A DNA stretch of 64,000 bases, taken from positions 5,638,501-5,702,500 of the forward strand of contig JAWNZC010000001.1 of NCBI GenBank assembly GCA_035771165.1, read 5' to 3'. This document shows, one piece after another, positions 1 to 24,737 of the stretch (position 1 is the first letter of the stretch; the number at the start of each line of letters is the position of its first letter). Source of the DNA: Paragorgia papillata (Eukaryota; Cnidaria; Anthozoa; Scleralcyonacea; Coralliidae). Position numbers and translations under genes: made by a program. The notes beneath the pieces are model-generated. The model saw only the letters and a program-made list of their open reading frames with translations, was not told where the DNA came from and made no database searches.

Positions 1-590
1 GGTCGTGAAGTGTGGTCGTTTACGAGGTGTGGTCGTGAAGTGTGGTCGTTTACGAGGTGTGGTCGTGAAGTGTGGTCGTGAAGTGTAGTCGTTTACGAGG
101 TGTGCTCGTGAAGTGTAGTCGTTTACGAGATGTAGTCGTTTACGAGGTGTGGTCGTGAAGTGTAGTCGTTTACGAGGTGTGGTCGTAAAGTGTGGCCGTT
201 TACGAGGTGTGGTCGTGAAGTGTAGTCGTTTACGAGGTGTGGTCGTGAAGTGTGGTCGTGAAGTGTAGTCGTTTACGAGGTGTGGTCGTGAAGTGTGGTC
301 GTGAAGTGTAGTCGTTTACGAGATGTAGTCGTTTACGAGGTGTGGTCGTGAAGTGTGGTCGTTTACGAGGTGTGGTCGTGAAGTGTGGTCATTTATGAAG
401 TGTGGTCGTTTACGAGGTGTGGTCGTGAAGTGTAGTCGTTTACGAGGTGTGCTCGTGAAGTGTGGTCGTTTACGAGGTGTGGTCGTGAAGTGTGGTCGTT
501 TACGAAGTGTGGTCATTTACGAGGTGTAGTCGTTTACGAGGTGTGGTCGTGAAGTGTGGTCGTTTACGAGGTGTGGTTAGAAAAGGTGGT
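1..590. repeat. 30-bp minisatellite
   Basis: The left edge is a tandem array whose unit alternates GGTCGTGAAGTGT (13 bp) with GGTCGTTTACGAGGTGT (17 bp). Some units are single or reordered and carry point changes. It decays after about 575 and continues off the left edge. There are no unique spacers between units. Confidence 0.93.
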
Positions 591-1390
591 CGCCTACAAA
601 AGGTAGTCCTTCAGAGAAGTTCGACAGTAGTTCTTAGCGCCACGCCAATGCTAAAATCACAATTATCGCTGCTACTATTAAGGTGTCGACGTTATTACTT
701 CAGAATTTCATTACCAATCCATTCACCAACCTTTGTAGAAAGAACTGTTTTGCCAACCTGAGATGTTCTCACAAATAAATCTTGTTCAACCTTGGAAATT
801 AATAAAGAAAAAAATTGATGGGTACTTTCTCCCATGGTAATAACCACTGACCTTTTTCTAAATAAATTTATAACTGGATTGGTGAAACTGTGGGCGTGGC
901 TGAGCCTACAGTCAAATAACGCTAACTCCAGAGTTAGAGGGTTTTGGCTAAAAGGGATGACTCAAAGGGACCAGTCCAGTCCTTTCCCGGCTTTTCCAGA
1001 ATATGTCGTCAAATATGTTTTTCCAAAAAGCTATAGGGGATAAACCAGATTTCTGATTAGGGTTAGGGTTTTTGTTTTGGTTAGGTTATCCAGACGATTG
1101 CTAACATCTTGAGACTCACCGAAGCTAGACGACAAATTTGACGATATATTGTGAAAAAGCTGCGAAAGGACTGAACGGATCCTTTTGAGTCATCCCTTTC
1201 AACCTCGACCGAGTTAGAGAGTTATGTAATTTTCCAGTAAAATTTGTTAGTGAGTTTAACACCGTCGTCTAGTTTATTTATTTATTTATTTATTCACAAG
1301 TTTCGCCAATGACAATACACAAATGATATTACAAAGACAAAGACAGGAACTGACCACAGAGACTAGTCTCCAATAACGGGGTCCCATACT
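591..1390. other. Unique intergenic or intronic DNA
   Basis: I see no supported gene here. A short (TTTA)n tract lies at about 1269-1294. Two telomere-like TTAGGG repeats at about 1056-1068 are too short to mean anything. Later TRAPPC11 exons could lie in or left of this stretch, but I could not identify one. Confidence 0.5.
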
Positions 1391-1751
<361 letters not shown>

Positions 1752-2095
1752 AAACTTTATTGAAATACTTTATATATATATATATACAATTATAAATCTC
1801 ACTAATTAAGGTAATTTATAATTGACTACTTGAACCTATTTATTGTTTACAACTATATAGAAAAATTTGAATTTAAAATGTATCTTCAAATGTTCATTAA
1901 GTCTGGATTTGTCCAAGCCTTGTTTCTACAACAAAATATATAGTATGTTGTTCTAATGGCGATAGACATTATTTTCTTAATACAAAAATTTTGGTGATTT
2001 TTATCAAGACCTAGATCGTTTAACATCTCCAAAAAGGTACGACATTCTTTTGAGAAAACACCTAAGGAACTGATTGATAAATTTACAAATTTGAC

Positions 2096-2224
<129 letters not shown>

Positions 2225-2347
2225 GCTATAATTATATAATAAAAGTTACAGTGAGTTATCTGTCAAGTCATGTCCTAGCAACACGATCTTGCCAATAATA
2301 ATACAATGAAGAAAATGAAGTTTAATACAATGAAGAAAATATCTTAC

Positions 2348-17822
<15,475 letters not shown>

Positions 17823-17979
17823 CTGAAAAAGAAATGTACAGGTAGGACAGTCCAGACCTGTGTATATAGTGGCAAATGGCATCCTCTGTATGTTAACATA
17901 AGTTAGTGTTTTCAGCTTGAAATTGGTAAAATTTCATTTGGGCTCCCTCGCAGATGGTTTGGGGGGGCCCTTGGTATCC

Positions 17980-19208
17980 TCAGCCACAGACGTTCTTAGG
18001 GGGCCACAGATATTCTTAGGGCCCCCCCCCCCAGTATCCTCAGTTGCAGACATTCTTTGGGGGCCCTCGGTATCCTCAGTTGCAGACATTCTTTGGGCCC
18101 TCAGTATCCTCAGCCACAGACATTCTTTGCGAGCCCTCGGCATCCTCAGTCAGACATTCTTTGCGAGCCCTCAGTATCCTCAGTCACAGACATTCTTTGG
18201 GAGCCCTCGGCATCCTCAGTCACAGACATTCTTTGGGAGCCCTCGGTATCCTCAGTCAGACATTCTTTGGGGGCCCTCGGTATCCTCAGTCACAGACATT
18301 CTTTGGGGGCCCTCGGTACCCTCAGTTGCAGACATTCTTTGGGGTGCCTTGGTATCCTCGGTCACAGACATTCTTTGGGGGCCCTCTGGTATCCTCAGTC
18401 ACAGACATTCTTTGGGGGCCCTCGGTATCCTCAGTCACAGACATTCTTTGGGGGCCCTCAGTATCCTCAGTCACAGACATTCTTTGGTGGCCCTCGGTAT
18501 CCTCAGTTGCAGACGTTCTTTGGTGGCCCTCGGTATCCTCAGTCACAGACATTCTTTGGGGGGCCTCAGTATCCTCAGTCACAGACATTCTTTGGTGGCC
18601 CTCAGTATCCTCAGTCACAGACATTCTTTGGGGGCCCTCAGTATCCTCAGTCACAGACATTCTTTGGGGGCCCTCAGTATCCTCAGTTGCAGACGTTCTT
18701 TGGGGCCCTCAGTATCCTCAGTCACAGACATTCTTTGGTGGCCCTCAGTATCCTCAGTCACAGACATTCTTTGGTGGCCCCCAGTATCCTCAGTCACAGA
18801 CATTCTTTGGGGGCCCTCAGTATCCTCAGTCACAGACATTCTTTGGTGGCCCCCAGTATCCTCAGTCACAGACATTCTTTGGGGGCCCTCGGTATCCTCA
18901 GTTGCAGACATTCTTTGGGGCCCTCAGTATCCTCAGTCACAGACATTCTTTGGGGGCCCTCAGTATCCTCAGTTGCAGACATTCTTTGGGGCCCTCAGTA
19001 TCCTCAGTCACAGACATTCTTTGGGGCCCTCGGTATCCTCAGTCACAGACATTCTTTGGTGGCCCTCGGTATCCTCAGTTGCAGACATTCTTTGGGGGCC
19101 CTCGGTATCCTCAGTTGCAGACATTCTTTGGGGGCCCTCGGTATCCTCAGTTGCAGACATTCTTTGGGGGCCCTTGGTATCCTCAGTTGCAGACATTCTT
19201 TGGGGGCC
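17980..19208. repeat. 36-bp minisatellite, left part
   Basis: About 34 units have the consensus GGTATCCTCAGTCACAGAC plus ATTCTTTGGGGGCCCTC. Variants have TTGCAG for TCACAG, 34- or 35-bp units, and GGTGGCC for GGGGGCC. Because 36 is a multiple of three, long open frames run through it on both strands. The array is interrupted by the Maverick and resumes at 40307. Confidence 0.97.
19203..19208. repeat. Target site duplication, left
   Basis: GGGGCC immediately precedes the left terminus of the Maverick and is repeated at 40307-40312. Removing one copy and the element restores an intact minisatellite unit. Confidence 0.93.
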
Positions 19209-19299
19209 AGTAGTGTTAAAAGGCCGATTCTGGGACATACCTTAATGGCGGCCAATTGTTTACTAAAATTTTGTTTGCCGATTCTGGGACATGTTTGAA
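19209..19299 (+). repeat. Maverick left terminal inverted repeat (91 bp perfect)
   Basis: It is identical to the reverse complement of 40216-40306. It contains two copies of GCCGATTCTGGGACAT and an ATGGCGGC word (19245-19252). Similarity with the other end continues in scrambled form for a further 150-200 bp (ACTTCCGG and ATGGTTGCCAAG words). Confidence 0.97.
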
Positions 19300-19504
19300 T
19301 TTTTTTCGCGACCCCCCTCCCCCTGAAATTTTGTTTGCCGATTCTGGGACATGTTTTGACTTCCGGTTTCTGGATTTTAAAAAAAGTTTGACTTCCGGTT
19401 TCCAAAATGGTTGCCAAGTTTTTGGGATTTGGGATTTTTTGGGATTGGGGGTTGACTTCCGGTTTCCAAAAATGGTTGCCAAGTTTTTAAAATTTAAAAT
19501 AAAG
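19300..19504. promoter_or_regulatory. Left subterminal region with ETS-like words
   Basis: Three ACTTCCGG words (19359, 19391, 19455), each followed by a TTTC word, alternate with ATGGTTGCCAAGTTTTT repeats. Two CCGGAAGT words occur in the other end (40135, 40159). Function as a promoter or as a terminal binding site is inferred only from repetition and position. Confidence 0.4.
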
Positions 19505-19705
19505 ATGAACAACAAAAGGAGTAACTTATGTCCAGACAGAGAAAAATGTATGTGGGTAGGTTTTACAACATACCCAGGTAAACCACCAAATATTATATAT
19601 TTTAACAAGAGTACACATCCAGGGACAGTTTGCTCTTACATACACCCAGGCGAAACAAAAACCCAAATGTTGGTTAGAACAGGAGTATATGACACAGTTT
19701 TTTGA
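19505..19705 (+). CDS. Maverick small hypothetical protein (66 aa)
   Basis: This is the first gene inside the left terminus. I chose the ATG at 19505, preceded by AAATAAAG, because the frame upstream of it is translated terminal-repeat sequence. The product has three cysteines in its first 50 residues (LCPDREKC near the start, then TVCSYIHPGE) and no membrane segment. Paired Cys positions could bind metal, but I do not recognise a family. The next gene starts 39 bp downstream. Confidence 0.6.
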   Translation: MNNKRSNLCPDREKCMWVGFTTYPGKPPNIIYFNKSTHPGTVCSYIHPGETKTQMLVRTGVYDTVF

Positions 19706-19744
19706 ATCGAACTATTTTTTTTGGGAAAAAATAAAAGAACAAGA

Positions 19745-20278
19745 ATGAACTCAAATGAAAATACCAATTGTTTGGAAGAACTCAAGAACCAGTACGAAAC
19801 ATTGCCCAAAACCCTAAACACAACAAACATTGCTGAAATGAAAAAAGTTTCAGACAAAATAGTTTCTCTAATGTTTCAAGAAATTATGGATGGGTATGTT
19901 AGACCAGCAAGACTGCAAGAAATGATTAGTGTACTGAATGATGTGTCCTATGTAACCCCTTCTGGTGTGGGTGAGGAACAGACAATTTCTGATTCCGATA
20001 TACAGATTTTAATAGATATAGATTTGAAAATTAACATGGATACAATAGACACACTTGTTGACCTAATAGATGGAAGAACCAAAAGAGAGGCAGAAGAATT
20101 CGCAAATGGTAACAGTATGCGACTACCAAATCCCGGTGATGATGGTGTTGACAATGAAGATGATTCTGACTCTGAAAATGAAGATAATGAAGGTTTTGAA
20201 GAAGTTACCGATGAACTTGGACCAATAGAACATGACGAGCGACAACTTAGAGAAGAAGAGTGTACAAATGAACTTTAA
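19745..20278 (+). CDS. Maverick acidic hypothetical protein (177 aa)
   Basis: The start at 19745 follows AAAAAATAAAAGAACAAGA, the same leader style as the primase gene at 22874. The open frame extends upstream only with a TTG. Residues 1-125 are predicted helical. The C-terminal 45 residues are strongly acidic (DDGVDNEDDSDSENEDNEG). I do not recognise it. An acidic tail could suggest a scaffold, DNA-mimic or assembly role, but nothing in the sequence decides this. Confidence 0.7.
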   Translation: MNSNENTNCLEELKNQYETLPKTLNTTNIAEMKKVSDKIVSLMFQEIMDGYVRPARLQEMISVLNDVSYVTPSGVGEEQTISDSDIQILIDIDLKINMDTIDTLVDLIDGRTKREAEEFANGNSMRLPNPGDDGVDNEDDSDSENEDNEGFEEVTDELGPIEHDERQLREEECTNEL

Positions 20279-20334
20279 AAAAACCATCCCAAAACACAAA
20301 CAAAAATCTTTAACAAAAAATGTTAAAAATTTTG

Positions 20335-20367
20335 CAAGATAAATAATGAGTTATTACTATGGTTATG
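20335..20367 (+). repeat. 33-nt leader plus N-terminal repeat, copy 1
   Basis: The 33 nt covering the leader (CAAGATAAATA) and the first codons of the spike gene are identical to 21208-21240 in front of the collagen-like gene. Confidence 0.95.
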
Positions 20368-21176
20368 GAAGACCAAGACGATCATTGGGTGAAGGTGGTA
20401 CTGATTATGGAGACAAAATTAAAGAAATTGAAAAAAAATTAAAAAAATTGGAAGGATCTGATGAAAATTATAAAACTGTTTTTGACCTTAACATAACAAA
20501 AGCAGACAAGACCTTTAAAACAATTAGTGGAACAAAAAGACTACTTCGAGCACGACAAGGAACCTCTGTTTTATGGCAAAATAACAATACCGTTGCCCCA
20601 ACATTTGGTTCTGATCCCACTGGTCCTGGTAAAGACTACATTGAAAACAAGGGAAGCAACTACATGTGTTTCGTCTGTCCAGAATTTTGTTGGGGAGATG
20701 TTTCTGTCTTTGTGGTTTGTACTGTTAATGATACATCTGACCCAGGTTCTTGGTGTTATCTTATTGGAAATGACAATGGTGACTATGACAAGTTTTTGGG
20801 TTTCAAATCGTACTCCTATTCCAATATTTGTGTTGGTGGGCTTCAAGGTTCTACTTTTTTAACTTTTCCAATTAAAGCTTCCCACAGCATTTTAAGTAAA
20901 CACATAGTTTCTTGTCATTGGTTAGGTACTGGGGGTAGTGTTTACCTTAATGGTGTTAAGTCTGCAGGAACAGACTTTACCCCAGACTTAAGAATGTTAG
21001 GCAATCCATATGGTTCTGTGTTTTTTAACGAAAGGTACACAAGCTCTTCCTTTACCAGTAATTCAATTTTAAAAGGAAAAATTTATGGAATTAAAATTGT
21101 CCATGGACCATTATTGCCAGCTGAGATTGTAAAAATTAACAAGGATATGATGAAGGAATATGGGAACTTCATTTGA
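20346..21176 (+). CDS. Maverick candidate spike: shared tag, coiled coil, lectin-like head (276 aa)
   Basis: The protein starts MSYYYGYGRPRRS. A short charged coiled coil at about residues 24-45 (KIKEIEKKLKKLEGSDENYK) follows, then a beta-rich domain of about 230 residues with spaced Cys, Gly and aromatic residues. The pattern suggests a LamG/concanavalin-like fold; that is a judgement from pattern, not a search. The first seven residues and the 5-prime leader match the next gene, the collagen-like protein. The arrangement tag, trimerising stalk, globular head resembles a virion fibre. Confidence 0.65.
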   Translation: MSYYYGYGRPRRSLGEGGTDYGDKIKEIEKKLKKLEGSDENYKTVFDLNITKADKTFKTISGTKRLLRARQGTSVLWQNNNTVAPTFGSDPTGPGKDYIENKGSNYMCFVCPEFCWGDVSVFVVCTVNDTSDPGSWCYLIGNDNGDYDKFLGFKSYSYSNICVGGLQGSTFLTFPIKASHSILSKHIVSCHWLGTGGSVYLNGVKSAGTDFTPDLRMLGNPYGSVFFNERYTSSSFTSNSILKGKIYGIKIVHGPLLPAEIVKINKDMMKEYGNFI

Positions 21177-21207
21177 AAAACTTTTATAAAAACTTTAAAA
21201 TCTTTAC

Positions 21208-21240
21208 CAAGATAAATAATGAGTTATTACTATGGTTATG
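21208..21240 (+). repeat. 33-nt leader plus N-terminal repeat, copy 2
   Basis: It is identical to 20335-20367. It encodes the same MSYYYGY N-terminus on an otherwise different protein. Confidence 0.95.
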
Positions 21241-22856
21241 ATGACCCAGATTATTCTTATGGTGGTGGTGGTGGTGCTGACGGTGAGCCTGGTCCACAAG
21301 GTGACACCGGTGCGAAAGGCGACAAGGGTGACAGAGGTTTGACTGGTGCTACTGGTGCGACTGGTCCAAAAGGAACAAAGGGTGACCAAGGTTTGACTGG
21401 ATCCACAGGACCAACAGGATCCACAGGACCAACAGGCAACACTGGTAACACTGGTAACACAGGTGCCAAAGGTGACAAGGGTGACGAAGGTTTGGAGGGG
21501 CAAAGAGGTTTGACGGGTGACAAAGGCTCCGCTGGAGACAGAGGTGCAATAGGACCAACAGGAGCTACTGGTGCGACTGGTCCAACTGGAACAGCTGCAC
21601 AAAAAGGTGACCCAGGACCCAAGGGTGACAAGGGTGACACTGGTGCAAGGGGTCCCAGAGGTTTGACAGGCATGGCTGGTACAAATGCTCATAAAGTGGG
21701 ACCCAAAGGTGACCAAGGTAATGTTGGTAACACAGGACCAAAAGGCGACAAAGGCGATCGAGGTTTGACTGGTTCTAAAGGTGACAAAGGGGACACTGGT
21801 ATTAGAGGACCACAAGGTACAAAGGGTGACAGAGGTGTTTTTGGAACTGCAGGTGCAACTGGTGCGACTGGTGCTAAAGGAGACAAGGGTGACCATGGTA
21901 CCAGTGGTGCCAAGGGTTCCAAGGGTGACAAAGGTGACAAAGGTGACAAAGGTATGGCTGGCACAGCATCTCAAAAAGGGGACAAAGGAGATCCTGGTGA
22001 CGATGGTGCAAAGGGTAACAAAGGTAACACCGGATCCACTGGCCCACAAGGTCCACAGGGTGCCCAAGGTCCACAAGGATCTCAGGGTCCACAAGGTGCC
22101 AAAGGAACCACCGGTAACACCGGTTCTCAAGGGCCAAAAGGACCACAAGGTGTTAAAGGAGACAAGGGAGACAAGGGTGACGAAGGTTTAGAAGGACAAA
22201 GAGGATTAACAGGTGACAAGGGTAACATGGGTGACAGAGGTGGTATTGGACCACAAGGAGTTAAAGGTGACAAGGGTGACAGAGGTCTCCAAGGACTACC
22301 AGGTGGCAAGGGATCAACTGGTTTAAGAGGTCTTAGGGGCCTAAGAGGTGTTACAGGAGTCACTGGACCTGCTGGAACTTTCAACTCCTTAGTAAAATAC
22401 AAAAAAGATTCTGGAAAAACAAACCATAAAGGAGGAGCATGGGACAACACAAATAATGTTAGCACCCTGCTTTCATTTACAGCAACCCATGATACTGGAA
22501 AATATTTGGTATCATATTGGTTTACACTACAACCTGATGGTCTCAAAATTGATCAACAATCTAAGCAAACTGGTTGGTATGCTTCTTCCTACAGAGCATA
22601 TTTTGATCTAAAAACAAACCTATATCATGGAAGTGTTACAGATAGATCAAACAAACTTTCAGGTCTGGAAACCATAACAATGGGAAAAACATACAATGAA
22701 AGGGACCCTCACCATATTTTTTGTCAAGGGATTGCCACTATTAAAAAAGGAACCCAAGTGACTTTGCACTCATATTCTGGTTCTGTTGGGGATGACTATA
22801 CCTTCCTGTTTTTCAATGTTTGGGATGTTGAAATCAACCTTCTTAAATTGGGTTGA
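21219..22856 (+). CDS. Maverick collagen-like fibre protein (545 aa)
   Basis: After the tag MSYYYGYDDPDYSYGGGG, about 365 residues (roughly 20-385) are Gly-X-Y repeats rich in GDKGD and GATGATGP, with brief breaks such as GTAAQKGD and GTNAHKVG. The C-terminal 160 residues form a beta-rich head with GKYLVSYWFTLQ and a hydrophobic last strand, consistent with a C1q/TNF-like trimeric head (inferred). Collagen fibres with trimeric heads are known on some large DNA viruses. It follows the other tagged protein by 42 bp, and both likely sit on the virion surface. Prolines are few, so stability would depend on charge pairs. Confidence 0.88.
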   Translation: MSYYYGYDDPDYSYGGGGGADGEPGPQGDTGAKGDKGDRGLTGATGATGPKGTKGDQGLTGSTGPTGSTGPTGNTGNTGNTGAKGDKGDEGLEGQRGLTGDKGSAGDRGAIGPTGATGATGPTGTAAQKGDPGPKGDKGDTGARGPRGLTGMAGTNAHKVGPKGDQGNVGNTGPKGDKGDRGLTGSKGDKGDTGIRGPQGTKGDRGVFGTAGATGATGAKGDKGDHGTSGAKGSKGDKGDKGDKGMAGTASQKGDKGDPGDDGAKGNKGNTGSTGPQGPQGAQGPQGSQGPQGAKGTTGNTGSQGPKGPQGVKGDKGDKGDEGLEGQRGLTGDKGNMGDRGGIGPQGVKGDKGDRGLQGLPGGKGSTGLRGLRGLRGVTGVTGPAGTFNSLVKYKKDSGKTNHKGGAWDNTNNVSTLLSFTATHDTGKYLVSYWFTLQPDGLKIDQQSKQTGWYASSYRAYFDLKTNLYHGSVTDRSNKLSGLETITMGKTYNERDPHHIFCQGIATIKKGTQVTLHSYSGSVGDDYTFLFFNVWDVEINLLKLG

Positions 22857-22873
22857 AAAAAATAAAAGAAAGA

Positions 22874-23956
22874 ATGGCTATGTTTAAAAATCAAAACACA
22901 TTTTCAGCTCTGTTGTACAAAAGTTACAGTAAAGAAAATATTACACATATGGATATTTTCAACAAGAGGTCATATTCTGTTAAAGATGAAGAGGATCTCC
23001 TAAACAAATACGCAAAGTCATACAAATATTTGACAAGTCTTGGAAAGTTTAACAAATATATTTTGGAAAGGACAACAGACATTGGACCTGTCATTGTTGA
23101 TATTGACCTCTGTAAGAAAATTAAGGAGCCCAAACCATTATACACAGAAAAGAAAGTCCTAAAATTGGCAAGACTGTTCCAAAAAATATTGAAAGAACTT
23201 CTTATTGACAAAACAAACTTGAACTGTTTTGTTTTGGAAAAACCAGGATATTTTAAAGATGATGGAAAAACTTACAAGAATGGTTTCCATCTCCACTTCC
23301 CACATGTTTGGTTGACACAAAGGGAGAGGTTTTACATTAACGAACTTGTGCAAAAGGAAACAAAAATCCAACTTGACAATGCTGTCATTGCTGGGAACTG
23401 GTTTTTGTATGGTTCCAAAAAGAGTCCCGAGTCAGACCCATATCTTTTGAGTTACATTATTGAGGAGAAAAGGAACAAGGTGGTTAATTATTATTTGGAT
23501 CAAGAATTAATATTTTTACTCTCTGTTAGAGAAAAACCATACACAAAAGCTAACAAACTATCATTTTTACCAGAGACTAAAAAGACAGAGAAACCCCAAA
23601 CCATTATTAACTTTGATAACCACAAACAAAAAGATGAAAAAGAATTACAAAACTATATTGAACAGATGCCAAAAGACATTGCTGAAGATTACACATCTTG
23701 GAGATCGGTTGGGTTTGCACTTTACAACGAAACCCATGGGGATGATTATGGCAAAAATCTTTGGCACCTCTTTTCTCAAAAATGTCCTGAAAAATATGAT
23801 GAAAGTGAGTGCGACAAATTTTGGGAAAACCCTGTTGAGACATCTTTTTCAATTGGGACACTAATCCATTATGCGAGTCTAATTTGTAAAGAAAAAAAGA
23901 AAAAGAGAACAATAACTTTGAAAAAATATTTAGTTAGAAAAATTGAGGAGGATTAA
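22874..23956 (+). CDS. Maverick archaeo-eukaryotic primase with PriCT-2-like tail (360 aa)
   Basis: Catalytic motifs are visible: VIVDIDL (D76 and D78), GFHLHFP (His motif near 139-141) and NWFLYGSKK (motif III near 175-183). The C-terminal part, with YTSWRSVGFALYNE, KCPEKYDESECDKFW and IGTLIHYA, matches a PriCT-2-type domain that normally links primase to a superfamily 3 helicase. No helicase Walker motif follows, and none is found elsewhere in the element. I start at the ATG at 22874, 17 bp after the collagen-like gene; the frame upstream begins only with TTG. Polintons usually rely on protein-primed polymerase, so a separate primase is notable. Confidence 0.82.
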   Translation: MAMFKNQNTFSALLYKSYSKENITHMDIFNKRSYSVKDEEDLLNKYAKSYKYLTSLGKFNKYILERTTDIGPVIVDIDLCKKIKEPKPLYTEKKVLKLARLFQKILKELLIDKTNLNCFVLEKPGYFKDDGKTYKNGFHLHFPHVWLTQRERFYINELVQKETKIQLDNAVIAGNWFLYGSKKSPESDPYLLSYIIEEKRNKVVNYYLDQELIFLLSVREKPYTKANKLSFLPETKKTEKPQTIINFDNHKQKDEKELQNYIEQMPKDIAEDYTSWRSVGFALYNETHGDDYGKNLWHLFSQKCPEKYDESECDKFWENPVETSFSIGTLIHYASLICKEKKKKRTITLKKYLVRKIEED

Positions 23957-23984
23957 ACCATTCCCAAAATAAAATAAAATAAAA

Positions 23985-24260
23985 ATGTTGTCAATGATTA
24001 AATATGAAACCACTGAAACCCCTGTTTTTACACCCCATTTCAAATCCGTTCAATGGACACAACCAGGAAAATTTGCATGCAGATGTGGTAAAGTTTTTGC
24101 AGACCAAAACAAACTCATTAACCACACATTTTTTCCAAAACAAACCAGAGTTACTTTTTCATTGACTGTAACAACAATCCTTCCAAATGGACATTGGTTG
24201 AAAGCAACTTCCAGACAAATTCCAACTAGTTGTTTTGAACAAATCTTAGCTAGTTGTTGA
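23985..24260 (+). CDS. Maverick small zinc-finger-like protein (91 aa)
   Basis: A single candidate finger, FACRCGKVFADQNKLINH, has a Cys-X-Cys knuckle and one clear His (partner uncertain). A beta-rich tail ends in CFEQILASC. The start is preceded by AAATAAAA. It lies between the primase and a membrane protein. I do not recognise a family. Confidence 0.65.
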   Translation: MLSMIKYETTETPVFTPHFKSVQWTQPGKFACRCGKVFADQNKLINHTFFPKQTRVTFSLTVTTILPNGHWLKATSRQIPTSCFEQILASC

Positions 24261-24282
24261 ACAAATTTTAACAAATTAATAA

Positions 24283-24657
24283 ATGGAACCAGAACAAAAA
24301 CCAGAACCAGAACAAAAACAGGAGATCAAACAGGAGCAAACCATTACAAAAACTCCTCCACCCATTCGTGTCAAAAATCCCAAAAGAGTTGCCCAAGGTA
24401 AAAAACTTGCTGCAATAAGTAAGGAGGCAAAACTAAGAAAAAAAGCCAGAATTGAAAAAGAAAAAGCAGAAGAAGAACAAGTTGAAGAAGGAAGTGGTGT
24501 CAGCATTTCCACGACTTGTGCAATTCTTGGTACAATAGCTGCCATACTTACCACCTACATTACTTACTCCAAATGGAAAAAAGAGCCAGAAGAAAGCAAA
24601 GACAAACCCCAAAAGTCAAAAACAGTCTTCAAGGATCTCTCAAAATATGATTTGTAG
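24283..24657 (+). CDS. Maverick basic membrane protein (124 aa)
   Basis: The start follows ATTAATAA directly. The N-terminus is Glu/Gln/Pro-rich, followed by KNPKRVAQGKKLAAISKEAK and more Lys/Arg to residue 62, then one hydrophobic segment at about 73-95 and a charged tail. A -NPKRVA-GKKLA- basic patch before a membrane segment is, as I recall, a recurring feature of small Polinton proteins. It is probably an inner virion membrane or DNA-contact protein. Confidence 0.7.
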   Translation: MEPEQKPEPEQKQEIKQEQTITKTPPPIRVKNPKRVAQGKKLAAISKEAKLRKKARIEKEKAEEEQVEEGSGVSISTTCAILGTIAAILTTYITYSKWKKEPEESKDKPQKSKTVFKDLSKYDL

Positions 24658-24672
24658 GGGTGGTAAATAACC

Positions 24673-24737
24673 CCAAATGTTGTCCAGAAAGATTGGACTG
24701 TTGGAGGGGTCATCTGTGTAACCAAATTTTTAAAATG
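24673..24737 (+). repeat. 60-nt leader repeat, copy 1
   Basis: It matches 30631-30694 upstream of the integrase, including GTCCAGAAAGATTGGAC, a 5-bp-stem hairpin, and ends at a start codon in both places. See the finding on a possible conserved short upstream frame. Confidence 0.85.

Noticed and set aside
1..590. Possible CRISPR-like array
   Set aside because: The units are directly adjacent, with no unique spacers, in an animal genome. It is a minisatellite.
1050..1075. Telomere-like TTAGGG repeats
   Set aside because: There are only two units, inside unique DNA.
17917..19298. Three plus-strand frames of about 390-440 codons
   Set aside because: They are all readings of the 36-bp minisatellite; the period is a multiple of three.
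19256..19504. N-terminal extension of the first Maverick gene
   Set aside because: It is a translation of the terminal inverted repeat and lacks an ATG with the usual AATAAA context.
21204..22546. Minus-strand frames within the collagen-like gene
   Set aside because: They are shadow frames of Gly-X-Y codons; the plus strand has the domain structure and the start motif.
22853..22873. Upstream start of the primase gene
   Set aside because: The extension begins with TTG and overlaps the stop of the collagen-like gene; the ATG at 22874 follows an AAATAAAA motif like its neighbours.
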